Assembly: GCA_001299455.1 (NCBI GenBank)
Contig: CYUK01000003.1
Span: 496,001-560,000, forward strand
From: Clostridiales bacterium SIT11
Lineage (GTDB): Bacteria; Bacillota; Clostridia; Tissierellales; Peptoniphilaceae
Length of the DNA stretch: 64,000 nt
Direction: 5' to 3'
Shown: piece after piece, positions 51,542-60,175 of the stretch
How positions within the stretch are numbered: the first letter of the stretch is position 1
Layout: each line of letters opens with the position of its first letter
Notes under the pieces: generated by a model
Databases searched by the model: none
What the model saw: only the letters and a program-made list of their open reading frames with translations
What the model was told of the DNA's origin: nothing
Translations under genes and position numbers: made by a program

Positions 51542-52851
51542 GGTGTTTGCGGAAACATATCTACAGGTTGAACTTTTTCTAGCCTATAGCCTCCCTCTCC
51601 AAGGATTTTACAGTCCCTGGTCAGGGTTGCAGGGTTACAGGAGACGTAGACGATTTTTTCTGGGGCAATTTCCAAAAGACTTTGGATAAATCTTGGGTCC
51701 AGGCCCTTTCTTGGAGGGTCCACCAGGCCTAAGTCAAAGTGGAGGCCTTGGTTTTCCCACTTGGGTAAAATAGTTTCTGCCTTTCCCGCTTCAAAGTGGA
51801 CATTGGCTATTTGGTTCCGGTCCTGGTTTACCTTGGCGGCCAGGATGGCTTCCTTGACGATGTCCATGGCGTAGACTTTCTTGGCTTTTTTAGCCAGGTT
51901 GAGGCTCAGGGTGCCTAGGCCGCAATAGGCGTCTAAGGCAAGTTCTTCTCCTTTTAGGTCTGCCCAGGCCAGGGCTTTTTCATAGAGCCTTTCTGCCTGG
52001 GGAGTGTTCACTTGATAGAAGGATTGGGGGCTTTGAATAAAGTCCAGGCCCAGCATTTGGTCTACAATTTGGTCCTTCCCCCAAAGAATTCGAGTCTTCT
52101 TTCCCAGGATTTCCTGGTGGACTTTTCCTTGGACATTTTGAACTAGGGATTTTAGGCCTGGAAGGGTCTGGGCCAGGTCCTGGTAGAGGTCCTTAGATCC
52201 TAAAGTTTTATTCTTTCTCGTCACAAAAATGACCATGAGTTCTTCCTGGTAGTGGCCTCTTTTCAGGACAATATGGTGGAGGTCTCCCCTTTTACTTGCG
52301 GCTTCATAGGCAGAAATTTTATGCTTTCGTAAAAGGTCCCGGACCTTAAAAATGGCTTCATCTAAGGGATTTTCTGCCAGGTAGGTTTTTTCAATGGGAA
52401 TAAAGTTGTGGGTATTTTTCTGGTAAATTCCAAATTCCAGCTGGCCCTGGACTTCTTCTACAGCCAGGGTCATTTTATTCCGGTAGGCCCAGGGGTTTTC
52501 AGCGCCTAGGATGGGAAGGAGATCAAAATCTTTAAAGCCGCCAATCCGTTTAAAGGCCTGGCGAACCAAGTTTTCTTTAAAGGCTTTTTGTTCTTCATAG
52601 TCCAGGCCCTGGAGGGGCATAATGGGGTCCAGGTCTGGATTCTTTTTTTCTATCCGGTGGGGGCTGACTTCTAAAATGTCCAGGCAGGTTCCTGTGGCAA
52701 ATTTTTTCCCTTCTTTCACCAGCTGGTAGCGAATTTTTTCTCCGGGAAAGGCCCCGGCGACAAAAATGGGATAGTGGTCTTTTTTTACAACGCCTCGACC
52801 ATCGTGGGTCAGGTCTTCTACCCAGCCTTCCTGGGTTTTTTTCTTGTCCAT
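51505..52851 (-). CDS. rlmCD: 23S rRNA/tRNA uracil-5 methyltransferase, RlmCD/TrmA family
   Basis: This 448-residue protein has an N-terminal TRAM domain (EGWVEDLTHDGRGVVKKD, PIFVAGAFPGE). A SAM-dependent methyltransferase core follows: LALDAYCGLGTLSLNLAKKA, LVDPPRKGLDPRF (catalytic region) and VSCNPATLTRDCKIL (nucleophile Cys). It forms m5U in 23S rRNA. The [4Fe-4S] Cys motif of RumA is absent, as usual for Gram-positive RlmCD. Its 3' end is the integration site of the AT-rich island, and the coding sequence is intact. Confidence 0.95.
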   Translation of the reverse strand: MDKKKTQEGWVEDLTHDGRGVVKKDHYPIFVAGAFPGEKIRYQLVKEGKKFATGTCLDILEVSPHRIEKKNPDLDPIMPLQGLDYEEQKAFKENLVRQAFKRIGGFKDFDLLPILGAENPWAYRNKMTLAVEEVQGQLEFGIYQKNTHNFIPIEKTYLAENPLDEAIFKVRDLLRKHKISAYEAASKRGDLHHIVLKRGHYQEELMVIFVTRKNKTLGSKDLYQDLAQTLPGLKSLVQNVQGKVHQEILGKKTRILWGKDQIVDQMLGLDFIQSPQSFYQVNTPQAERLYEKALAWADLKGEELALDAYCGLGTLSLNLAKKAKKVYAMDIVKEAILAAKVNQDRNQIANVHFEAGKAETILPKWENQGLHFDLGLVDPPRKGLDPRFIQSLLEIAPEKIVYVSCNPATLTRDCKILGEGGYRLEKVQPVDMFPQTPHVEAIALIQKM

Positions 52852-52865
52852 GGTCCCTCCTTCTA

Positions 52866-52895
52866 TAAAAGAAGACTAGAGGGTCTCTAGTCTTG
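52866..52895 (-). terminator. Terminator of the cvfB operon
   Basis: Perfect AAGACTAGAG/CTCTAGTCTT stem (52872-52881, 52885-52894) followed by CTTTT on the minus strand. Confidence 0.8.
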
Positions 52896-52898
52896 CCT

Positions 52899-53714
52899 TT
52901 ATTTCTTTAATAGTTTGATGGAATAGTTGGAAATCTCAACCATCCGGTTTTTATAAAGACGGCCCGCTGCTCGCTTAAAGGCCTTCTTGGATAATTTGGT
53001 TTCTGCATAAATCTTTTCTGGAGATGACTTGTCGCCAATTTCCAAGACGCCCTTCTTCCGTTTTAAGAGGGTCAAGAGGGTTTGACTGTCTTTTTCCAGG
53101 CGGTTTTTTACCGAATCCTTGGTGGTTAAGGTGAGTTTGCCGTCTTCATGGGTAAAAATCACCCGGGCCTTGACTTCTTCCCCAATCACATAGACGCCCT
53201 TGGCTTCCTTGTTGGGAATGAGGCCATCATACATATAGTTGACAGCCACAAAGTAACCCAGGTCCTTCTTATGGTGGTAGACGACTCCAGTGACAGAGTC
53301 TCCTACTTGAAGGTCCTTGTTCCCTTTTAAGTGGTCCTTAATCTTAGTGGTCAGGGCCAGGCGGTCTGACTTATCAATATAAAGGTAAAAGAGCTGGATG
53401 GTCCCTTCCTTGAGGGGATAAACTTGTTCTGTAAAGGGACACAGAACATCCCTTTCCAGGCCAATGTCCACAAAGGCCCCAATCTTGGTGGCACTGACGA
53501 CTCTTAAGGGGCGGATTTCTCCTAGGGTAATCTTAGGCTCCTTGGTGGTGGCCTTTAATTTGTGGCCATGGTCCTTGTAAATAAAGGCCTTGACTTGCTT
53601 TTTCTCCTGGAGGTCTTCTCCTTCCAAGGGAATCCGCTGGCCTTCATCTTCTATATAGTATTTTTTTCCTTCCTTGATTACCAGGTAGTCCAGGTAACGA
53701 CCAAATCCATTCAT
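52899..53714 (-). CDS. cvfB: S1-domain RNA-binding protein CvfB
   Basis: The protein has 271 residues from the ATG at 53714 (AAGGAG 7 nt upstream; the ATG overlaps the stop of the upstream gene as ATGA). It has three S1-like repeats (VVSATKIGAFVDIGLERDVL, VGDSVTGVVYHHKKDLGYFV, EEVKARVIFTHEDGKLTLT) and a C-terminal winged helix (LEIGDKSSPEKIYAETKLSK, FKRAAGRLYKNRMV). CvfB binds RNA and affects virulence and peptidoglycan genes in staphylococci. Confidence 0.93.
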   Translation of the reverse strand: MNGFGRYLDYLVIKEGKKYYIEDEGQRIPLEGEDLQEKKQVKAFIYKDHGHKLKATTKEPKITLGEIRPLRVVSATKIGAFVDIGLERDVLCPFTEQVYPLKEGTIQLFYLYIDKSDRLALTTKIKDHLKGNKDLQVGDSVTGVVYHHKKDLGYFVAVNYMYDGLIPNKEAKGVYVIGEEVKARVIFTHEDGKLTLTTKDSVKNRLEKDSQTLLTLLKRKKGVLEIGDKSSPEKIYAETKLSKKAFKRAAGRLYKNRMVEISNYSIKLLKK

Positions 53715-54325
53715 TTTAGCACTCCTTTTTCTTTTAAATATTCTGCAATACACACTTTTCCATAGCCGAAGGTGTGCTCGTTCATCTTAGCAATATAGAA
53801 AGATCCCTTGGGCAGGTCCTTGAGGGCCCGGACAGCATAGTAGGTAAAGTCCGGCCAGGTCCCCAGGAGGGTCAGGGTATCTAGGGCTCCCTTGGATCCG
53901 ATTAAATCATAGTAGCTGGCTAAAAGCATCCCAAATTTTACCGCTTCAATCTCCTCACTATTTTGCATTAAGTAAATGGATAGGCCCAGGTAGGGCAGGT
54001 CTCCTGCTTCTTCCTCCCGATACATCCATTGGTGGTAGTGGTCCATTACTTCCAGGGCCTTGTGGGTCTTAAAGTAGTCGTTAATCTTTTGGGGGCTGTC
54101 CGACTCCCGGTAAAAATAGGCCAGGATAGCGGCATCTAGCATGTCGGTGTCCTTGGCTTTTTCCGGCTGTTCTCCTTGAAGGTAGCGGTATTCCAAAAGT
54201 CCTGGGTCTTCTGCATAGAGGTCCCGCATGGGGACATATTTTTCCAGGGCCACAGGCCTTTTTTCCCACTGGGTCATTTTTCCATAAATCGTCTTTGGCT
54301 CCTTCTTTTGCCAGGGCCAACGCAT
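53711..54325 (-). CDS. Conserved-looking protein of unknown function
   Basis: This 204-residue soluble protein has aromatic and acidic character (MRWPWQKKEPKTIYGKMTQW, ALEKYVPMRDLYAEDPGLLE) and helical repeats with Tyr/Leu pairs (YLGLSIYLMQNSEEIEAVKF, LASYYDLIGSKGALDTLTLL). The helical pattern might be HEAT- or TPR-like, but I recognise no family. RBS AGGAGGTAGCTT precedes the ATG. It overlaps cvfB by 4 nt and follows vanW by 12 nt, so it belongs to the nth-vanW-cvfB operon. Core-like composition supports a real gene. Confidence 0.75.
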   Translation of the reverse strand: MRWPWQKKEPKTIYGKMTQWEKRPVALEKYVPMRDLYAEDPGLLEYRYLQGEQPEKAKDTDMLDAAILAYFYRESDSPQKINDYFKTHKALEVMDHYHQWMYREEEAGDLPYLGLSIYLMQNSEEIEAVKFGMLLASYYDLIGSKGALDTLTLLGTWPDFTYYAVRALKDLPKGSFYIAKMNEHTFGYGKVCIAEYLKEKGVLK

Positions 54326-54337
54326 AAGCTACCTCCT

Positions 54338-55723
54338 TTATTCCTTGTCTTCCTTGTCATTGTTGGAGCTGGAAGTTCTGGTCCCTACATAGACCACCCG
54401 CCGTCCAGCCGGATAGGAAGAGGTTGAAATTTCCTTCCGTTCAAAAACTTCTCCGTCACGAATTTTTTCGATATAGGTCTTGTAGTAGTAGCCCCTGTGG
54501 CCAGATTCCACGACCTGGCTGTCTCCCTGGCTCAAGCGGTCTGTATAAATTTTTTCTGTCCTGGGGCCCTGGCTACCTAAGAGCTTGGGAATCATTTTTA
54601 CTTCATAATCTTTTTCCGCCTGGCTTCCAAAAACTTGAAAACCCAAGGTCTGGCCATCTGCCGAACTCTTAATATAAATGGGAGTCTTATAGGGATTTTT
54701 AAAGACCAGGTTTTTATGGCCTGTGGCCACAGCCGCATCTGTTCCATTTTTTACATAGCCAATGGGCCGGGAATGGTTGTGGCGTTCTATAATTTCCACA
54801 TCCGCCCGGACCAGGGCATTGTAGAAGGTGGTGGACACTTGGCAAATGCCGCCGCCTACACCCCGGTCAAAGACTCCATTTTTAATGACGCCGGAGGTTT
54901 TAAAGCCGGCTTCCTTGGTAATTTGATCCATCCGGTCATTAAAAGAGACTTCCTGGCCTGGCTGGATTAAAAAGTTATTGAGCTTTTCTGCCCCTAAGGC
55001 GATATTAAACTTTCGGTTTTTTTCGCTGGTCCCATATTTGGTTTCAAAGTCCCCCAGGACACCGTCAATGCTTTCTAGATCTTGGGCTTGAACTTGGGCC
55101 TTTTTGACATAGACCGGGAGGGCCACTTCTCCTTCTCCCGACCAGGCCTGGATCCTCTTTGCTGTTTTCTTTTGGTCCAGAAACCGGCCGGCCCTATCTT
55201 TTTTGACCTGGACTTGGTCTCCTTCAAGGATAATTTCTGCATCTTGAGGAGTCCTGTCGATCCGATCTCCCAGGCCTTGGAGGTAGTCTTCCATGGGCCC
55301 TTTTTTAAAGGACCCTTCCAGGCCTAAGGGACCTTGAAAGTAGACTTGGAGGGCAGAAATAAAATTCTCTCCAAAGGAAGCCTTATGGCCAATCCCATAA
55401 GCATCCTCTACCATGCCTTCCAAGTCATAGCTATAGCCTAGGTCTCTTAAATTCGTGGTAAATTCCTTGTCTTGATAGACCAGGACCAGGTCCTTTTTTA
55501 GCCGGTCTTCCAGGTTTTCTTCTAATTTTTTATAGGCTTCTTCCTTGGTCAAGCCTCCTAGACCAATGGTATCCAGACGGACACCAGGGTAAATTTTAGA
55601 CGACTGGGCCACCAAAAGACCATAAATTCCAATGACTCCTAAAAAGATGAGGACAAGCAGTCCAATTTTTTTCCAGAGAGTCAGGTCCCGCCCTTCTCCT
55701 GGTTCTCCTTTATTTAAAAGCAT
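54338..55723 (-). CDS. VanW family protein with G5 domain
   Basis: The protein has 461 residues from the ATG at 55723 (GAGGAG 4 nt upstream). One membrane anchor (about 15-37) is followed by PG_binding_4-type modules (LGGLTKEEAYKKLEENLEDR and a second unit) and the VanW domain (NRKFNIALGAEKLNNFLIQP, ICQVSTTFYNALVRADVEII, ERHNHSRPIGYV). A C-terminal G5 domain follows (RTEKIYTDRLSQGDSQVVES). It is surface-located and presumably binds peptidoglycan; the vancomycin link of the name is historical. Confidence 0.93.
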   Translation of the reverse strand: MLLNKGEPGEGRDLTLWKKIGLLVLIFLGVIGIYGLLVAQSSKIYPGVRLDTIGLGGLTKEEAYKKLEENLEDRLKKDLVLVYQDKEFTTNLRDLGYSYDLEGMVEDAYGIGHKASFGENFISALQVYFQGPLGLEGSFKKGPMEDYLQGLGDRIDRTPQDAEIILEGDQVQVKKDRAGRFLDQKKTAKRIQAWSGEGEVALPVYVKKAQVQAQDLESIDGVLGDFETKYGTSEKNRKFNIALGAEKLNNFLIQPGQEVSFNDRMDQITKEAGFKTSGVIKNGVFDRGVGGGICQVSTTFYNALVRADVEIIERHNHSRPIGYVKNGTDAAVATGHKNLVFKNPYKTPIYIKSSADGQTLGFQVFGSQAEKDYEVKMIPKLLGSQGPRTEKIYTDRLSQGDSQVVESGHRGYYYKTYIEKIRDGEVFERKEISTSSYPAGRRVVYVGTRTSSSNNDKEDKE

Positions 55724-55734
55724 AATTCTCCTCT

Positions 55735-56367
55735 TTAATTTGTATTTTGATAATAGCGGCAATGGTCCTGTAGAGGACAAATTTCACACTTGGGCTTCCG
55801 GGAGGCGCAAATTCGCCGGCCTAAGAAAATCAGCAGGTGGTGGGCCTTGGTCCATCGATTTTTAGGTAAAATCTCCTGGAGCTGCCTTTCCGTCTCTTCC
55901 ACAGTCTTGGCCTTGGCCAGGCCCAGGCGGTTGCTTGTCCGGAAGACATGGGTGTCCACAGCAATGGCGTCCACTCCAAAGCAGGTAGAGGCCACAACAT
56001 TAGCCGTCTTTTTTCCCACACCTGGCAGGCTCATAAGGTCTTCAATGGTCTCGGGCACCTTGGAATCATAGTCTGCCACTAAGATTTCACAGGCTCCCAG
56101 GATATTTTTCGCCTTGTTCTTATAAAAGCCACAAGACCGAATTTTCTCTTCCAATTTTTCCTGGCCCAAATCGAGAAAGTCCTGGGGACTGGGGCAGTCC
56201 TTAAACAGGCCCTCCGTCACCTTGTTGACCCGGACATCCGTACACTGGGCGGAAAGAATGGTGGCAATTAACATTTCAAAAGGATTAGACGCCACAAGCT
56301 CCGGCCGGGCGTCGGGAAAGGTCTCTTCCAAAATATCCAGTATCTTTTCCCCTTCTACTTGATTCAT
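55735..56367 (-). CDS. nth: Endonuclease III (DNA glycosylase/AP lyase)
   Basis: The protein has 210 residues from the ATG at 56367 (GAGGAG 5 nt upstream). It has the HhH motif LPGVGKKTANVV with catalytic Lys, VDTHVFRTSNRLGL with catalytic Asp, and the [4Fe-4S] loop C-x6-C-x2-C-x5-C (CASRKPKCEICPLQDHC). It removes oxidised pyrimidines. It follows queG by 11 nt. Confidence 0.97.
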   Translation of the reverse strand: MNQVEGEKILDILEETFPDARPELVASNPFEMLIATILSAQCTDVRVNKVTEGLFKDCPSPQDFLDLGQEKLEEKIRSCGFYKNKAKNILGACEILVADYDSKVPETIEDLMSLPGVGKKTANVVASTCFGVDAIAVDTHVFRTSNRLGLAKAKTVEETERQLQEILPKNRWTKAHHLLIFLGRRICASRKPKCEICPLQDHCRYYQNTN

Positions 56368-56378
56368 ATGAACTCCTC

Positions 56379-57287
56379 TCAAGGTTCTCTATTGGTCTTC
56401 CAATAGTCTTCTATATAGTCAAAATTTCGCATCCACTGTTTTTTCCCTCGCCAGGCTCCAGCCAGCTGGCCAAAGGTCCTTTTAAAGTTCCGGTTGGAGA
56501 GGCTGGCAATATCTTCCCGGTAAAGGCCCCCTTTTACCAGGATTTTCCCCCTGGACAAGGGAACTTGTTGATTTTTAGGACAGACCTTTTGGCAAAGGTC
56601 ACAGCCATAGAGGCGGTAGGCAAGTTTTTTCTCTTCTTCCTCTGTCCTTTCCTTGGCCTGGCTTAAGTAAGACAGGCAGGAAAAGGGGTCCATCTCTCCC
56701 TTGCCCTTTAAGGCTTTCCCAGGACAGGCCCTGAGGCAGGCCTGGCAAGCCCCACAGCCTTCCTCCAGATTTGGATCATCCGGAGGAAATTCTTCTCTGG
56801 TTAAAAGAAGGCCCAGGGCCAGGTAGGTCCCATAAACTTTATGGATGAGCTGGCAATTTTTTCCAACATAGCCTAGGTCCGCCCTTTGGGCAAAGGCCCG
56901 CTCCATTAGAGGGTGGCTGTCCACCAGAATAGGAGCTTCTTCCTCCAAGGCCAAGGCTTCCTTTAATTTTCCTCCTGCCTCCTTTAGGACCCGGTGGTAG
57001 TCCAAGGTCCTGGAAATGCTGGACAAAAGTCCCTGGCCCGGTTTTAGGTCAGGGTCTTCTGTCCTGGTATTGATGGCAAAAACAAGGACTGTTCGAGTCC
57101 CGGGATAAATTTTTCCTGGATCCAGCCGTTCTTCCAGGTCTTGTCCCTCAAAGGGGCAAAGGCCATAGAGGGCTTTTCTCTTTTCCAGATAAGCCCTTTC
57201 TTCGACCAGGGCCCCTCCATGGGTCACGCCCAGGGCATCCAGACCACATTTTTCCATAAGCTCTTGGCAATTGAAAATTTTTCTCAT
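56379..57287 (-). CDS. queG: Epoxyqueuosine reductase QueG
   Basis: This 302-residue protein catalyses the last step of queuosine synthesis. Motifs are LGVTHGGAL near the start, ILVDSHPLMERAFAQRADLGYVGKN (cobalamin-binding region with the conserved Asp), and two ferredoxin-type clusters (CGACQACLRACP and CDLCQKVCP). At 302 residues it is shorter than E. coli QueG and lacks the C-terminal HEAT repeat, as is common in Bacillota. Other queuosine genes are not in the window. Confidence 0.93.
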   Translation of the reverse strand: MRKIFNCQELMEKCGLDALGVTHGGALVEERAYLEKRKALYGLCPFEGQDLEERLDPGKIYPGTRTVLVFAINTRTEDPDLKPGQGLLSSISRTLDYHRVLKEAGGKLKEALALEEEAPILVDSHPLMERAFAQRADLGYVGKNCQLIHKVYGTYLALGLLLTREEFPPDDPNLEEGCGACQACLRACPGKALKGKGEMDPFSCLSYLSQAKERTEEEEKKLAYRLYGCDLCQKVCPKNQQVPLSRGKILVKGGLYREDIASLSNRNFKRTFGQLAGAWRGKKQWMRNFDYIEDYWKTNREP

Positions 57288-57330
57288 ACTCCTATTATAC
57301 TGGAAACTGGGGAAAATGAAAATGGCAAAG

Positions 57331-57380
57331 AAAAAGACTCCCTAAAGTTCCTTTCCAGTCCAAACTTAGGGAGTCTTTTC
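57331..57380 (-). terminator. Terminator of the pha operon (bidirectional)
   Basis: GACTCCCTAA (57336-57345) pairs with TTAGGGAGTC (57366-57375), with A/T runs on both sides. Confidence 0.85.
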
Positions 57381-57396
57381 CATTTTCTGATTCAGT

Positions 57397-58461
57397 TTAC
57401 TTCCGCTTATTTAAAAAGTCATTGATTTTAGGGGCCACTTCTCTTTGGCTCCGTCCAGAAACAAAAATTCCAATATGGCCTGTGTCGAATTCTGCCATTT
57501 CCTTGTCCTTGGAGCCTACCGCATCCATAATCGGACGGGTGGCTGCTGGAGGTACTTGGTTGTCCTTTTTCCCCAAAACCACTAGGACAGGGCAGGTAAT
57601 TTTCTTTAGATCCACCTTTTCGCCAGCCAGTTCAAACTCTCCCTTGTAGAGGGCGTTTTTGTGGTACATTTCTTCTGTAAATTCCGCCAAGGTGGCTCCA
57701 GCTTGGCCTGGAGAGTCAAAAATCCATTGTTCCATCCTCAGGAAATTGGCCATCTTTTGCGGGTCATCCATATCTGGAATGACATTTAAATACTTGTCTA
57801 TGGCCAGGTCATAGGGTTTTAACATAATAAAGCCCATGTTCATAAAGTCTCCTGGCACAACCCCAAAAGCTTTTGCAGCTTTTCTTAGGTTCAAGTCCTT
57901 GCCCCACTTAAAGAGGAGGCCGTCATTGGTGGAAAAATCCAAGGGGGTCACTAGGGTCACTAGGTTTTTAACCTTCTTTTGGTTTAAGGCCGTGTAAATT
58001 AAGGAGAAGGTCCCTCCCTGGCAGACTCCTAAAAGGTTTAATTTAGGAATGCCTTTTTCCTTTAAAATAAAGTCCACACAATTATTGATATAACCATTGA
58101 TGTAGTCATCCATGGTCAAATACTGGTCTTCCTGGGTCGGATAGCCCCAATCAATAATGTAAATGTCTTGGCCTCCTTTTAGGAGGTTCCGAATCAAGGA
58201 CCGGTCTTCCTGTAGGTCCATCATATATTGCTTGTTTACCAAGGCATAGACAATTAAAATCGGCACCTTGTTAGGGGTTTTTACCTCCGGCTTATAGTGG
58301 TAGAGTTTCATTTTATCTTCACTGTAGACCAGTTCCTTTGGCGTTTCATCTGAGCCGGAATAGTCCACATTAATGAGGGTTTTTAGGCCCTTTAAAATCT
58401 TTTCTTGGTTTTCAAAATACCCATTTACAGCATCCATCATAGGGTTTGTTTTTTCTTCCAA
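57397..58461 (-). CDS. phaC: Class III poly(3-hydroxyalkanoate) synthase subunit PhaC
   Basis: This 354-residue alpha/beta-hydrolase-fold enzyme polymerises 3-hydroxyacyl-CoA. The lipase-like box is GVCQGGTF with nucleophile Cys147. Asp300 (GKKDNQVPP) and His329 (DTGHIGIFVSG) complete the triad. YIIDWGYPTQED is a PhaC hallmark. At ~355 residues it is the class III form, which needs PhaE. TTG start with AGGAGG 7 nt upstream. It is 25 bp downstream of phaE and followed by a terminator. Confidence 0.95.
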   Translation of the reverse strand: MEEKTNPMMDAVNGYFENQEKILKGLKTLINVDYSGSDETPKELVYSEDKMKLYHYKPEVKTPNKVPILIVYALVNKQYMMDLQEDRSLIRNLLKGGQDIYIIDWGYPTQEDQYLTMDDYINGYINNCVDFILKEKGIPKLNLLGVCQGGTFSLIYTALNQKKVKNLVTLVTPLDFSTNDGLLFKWGKDLNLRKAAKAFGVVPGDFMNMGFIMLKPYDLAIDKYLNVIPDMDDPQKMANFLRMEQWIFDSPGQAGATLAEFTEEMYHKNALYKGEFELAGEKVDLKKITCPVLVVLGKKDNQVPPAATRPIMDAVGSKDKEMAEFDTGHIGIFVSGRSQREVAPKINDFLNKRK

Positions 58462-58486
58462 AATGTCCCTCCTTTCTCTTCAAGCT

Positions 58487-59548
58487 TTATTCTTCCGTCT
58501 TGGGAGCTTCTGTCTTAGGAGCTTCTTTTTCTTCCAATTGTTTCTTTAGGCTCCGGACTTCTTTCTTTAAATCATAGACTGTCTTATAAAGACTGTTAAT
58601 GTCTGACTTCAAAACAAGGGGCAGGCCAGCAAGTTGTTTCTCCAAGACCTTGTCCATGGCCATTTTAAAGTCCATAAAAGATTCCATGGACATGGCCAAA
58701 AGTTTTGAAAATTCATCAGAATAAAATAAGTCATCAAAAGAATGGCCTAAAGACTCTCTCCATTCTTCATAAAAGTCTTCAAAGCTCTTGATTTCTTGGC
58801 CTTCTTCATAGGCGGCCACTTGCTTTTCAAAAGCTTCAATTGTGTTTGTATAGGCTAGTTGTAAAATCCTTCCTACGACTTGGAATTGGTAGGATACCAT
58901 TTGGATGTAACGGTTTGCTGTTTGTAGGACATCTTCTTGAGCGGCCCGGTTAATCCCCATCATAGGCATGTCCAGGACCTTGCTAATGGTGTCCTTATAG
59001 TCCTTTTCCCATTCCTTAAAGAAATCCATATAGCCTTGGGGATCCTTAAAGAGGCCTTTGGCTATGGCATCTTGGAGGGGAAGTACATTATCCATCCAGG
59101 GTCCTAGAAAGTAGTTCATGGTGGATTGGTAGGTTTTTCCTAGGTCCATTCCTTGCTCAATGACTTGGGCCAGGTCCGGAGGAAGTAGGGGAAGGTAGAG
59201 GTCGGTCAAGGCTTGACCAGATTTTTCCATCCACTGGTCAATGGCCTTTTTCACTTCATCCCCCATGGGCTTAACATTTTTTTCCACCATGTCCCTGTAG
59301 ACTTCATATAGTTTGTAGTACATATCGGAACTTTGGCTCATCCGCTGCCAAATTTCCATGGGATTGCCCCTATAGCTTCCATAAAAGCCCTTCATGGGCC
59401 CCATCATCATATCCATAAAAGTATCGGCCTTCTTTTCTTCGTCTTCTTGCTTTAAGGGACTAAAATTCTTGTACATGTCTTTCCAAGCGTCCCACATGGC
59501 TTCTTGAGATTTTGTAAAGGCATTGAAAAAATCTTTGTTGTAACTCAT
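58487..59548 (-). CDS. phaE: Class III PHA synthase subunit PhaE
   Basis: This 353-residue, helix-rich protein has YNKDFFNAFTKSQEAMWDAW at the N-terminus and Met/Tyr-rich helices. A PhaE-type C-terminal region has SDINSLYKTVYDLKKEVRSL, LKKQLEEKEA (coiled coil). It has a repeated KTEAPKTE tail. PhaE activates PhaC and takes part in granule attachment. Placement directly upstream of phaC confirms the call. RBS AAGGAGGACCT precedes the ATG. Confidence 0.9.
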   Translation of the reverse strand: MSYNKDFFNAFTKSQEAMWDAWKDMYKNFSPLKQEDEEKKADTFMDMMMGPMKGFYGSYRGNPMEIWQRMSQSSDMYYKLYEVYRDMVEKNVKPMGDEVKKAIDQWMEKSGQALTDLYLPLLPPDLAQVIEQGMDLGKTYQSTMNYFLGPWMDNVLPLQDAIAKGLFKDPQGYMDFFKEWEKDYKDTISKVLDMPMMGINRAAQEDVLQTANRYIQMVSYQFQVVGRILQLAYTNTIEAFEKQVAAYEEGQEIKSFEDFYEEWRESLGHSFDDLFYSDEFSKLLAMSMESFMDFKMAMDKVLEKQLAGLPLVLKSDINSLYKTVYDLKKEVRSLKKQLEEKEAPKTEAPKTEE

Positions 59549-59557
59549 AGGTCCTCC

Positions 59558-60016
59558 TTATTTCTTTAAAATAGTGGCCTCTCCTTGGATGACTTCTTCT
59601 CCCTTTTGGTTGACAACAAGTGTGTCTAAAAGGATGATATGCTTATCGTCCCTTTTTTCCTTTACCGTCACTCTTGCTGTGATTTCATCTCCAAGGTAAA
59701 CTGGTTTCACAAATTTCAGGTCTTGCCCCATATAAATGGTGTTGATGCCCGGTAGTTTTGTTCCAATCACAGCCGATAATAGGCTCGCTACCAGCATTCC
59801 ATGGGCGATTCTTTGCCCAAATAGGGATTCTTTGGCAAAATCCTCATTAATATGGATGGGGTTTTTGTCTAAAGAAACCTCTGCGAATCTTCGAACATCT
59901 TCATCTTTAATGACTCTGGTCATTTCTGCACTATCGCCAATCTTGATTTCTTCATACTTTTTTTCTACATATCCTTCCAATATCATCCCTCCTTCGCTGC
60001 CTTCTTGCTTATTCAT
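59558..60016 (-). CDS. phaJ: MaoC-type (R)-specific enoyl-CoA hydratase (PhaJ-like)
   Basis: The hot-dog-fold hydratase has the MaoC/PhaJ motif FAEVSLDKNPIHINEDFAKE (catalytic Asp and His) followed by GQRIAHGMLVASLLSAVIG. It converts enoyl-CoA to (R)-3-hydroxyacyl-CoA, the monomer for PhaC. Start is ambiguous: ATG at 60016 (GGGGG upstream), ATG at 59986, or TTG at 59980, which has AAGGAGG at ideal spacing and gives the usual ~140 residues. First gene of phaJ-phaE-phaC. Confidence 0.9.
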   Translation of the reverse strand: MNKQEGSEGGMILEGYVEKKYEEIKIGDSAEMTRVIKDEDVRRFAEVSLDKNPIHINEDFAKESLFGQRIAHGMLVASLLSAVIGTKLPGINTIYMGQDLKFVKPVYLGDEITARVTVKEKRDDKHIILLDTLVVNQKGEEVIQGEATILKK

Positions 60017-60128
60017 ACTATACCCCCAACTCAACTTTTATAACGTTAAATTGAAAAATTATTTAAAATTTTACCTAATTTTTACTATTTTGAAACATGT
60101 CCACTTTCCTTTTCTTATTTTCCCTATT

Positions 60129-60157
60129 AAAAAGCCCTTTGCCAGCAGACAAAGGAC
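60129..60157 (-). terminator. Terminator of the GntR-ABC operon
   Basis: CCTTTG/CAAAGG stem with an 8-nt loop, then TTTTT on the minus strand, 20 bp after the permease stop. Confidence 0.75.
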
Positions 60158-60175
60158 CTAAGATTTTTTATGTTT

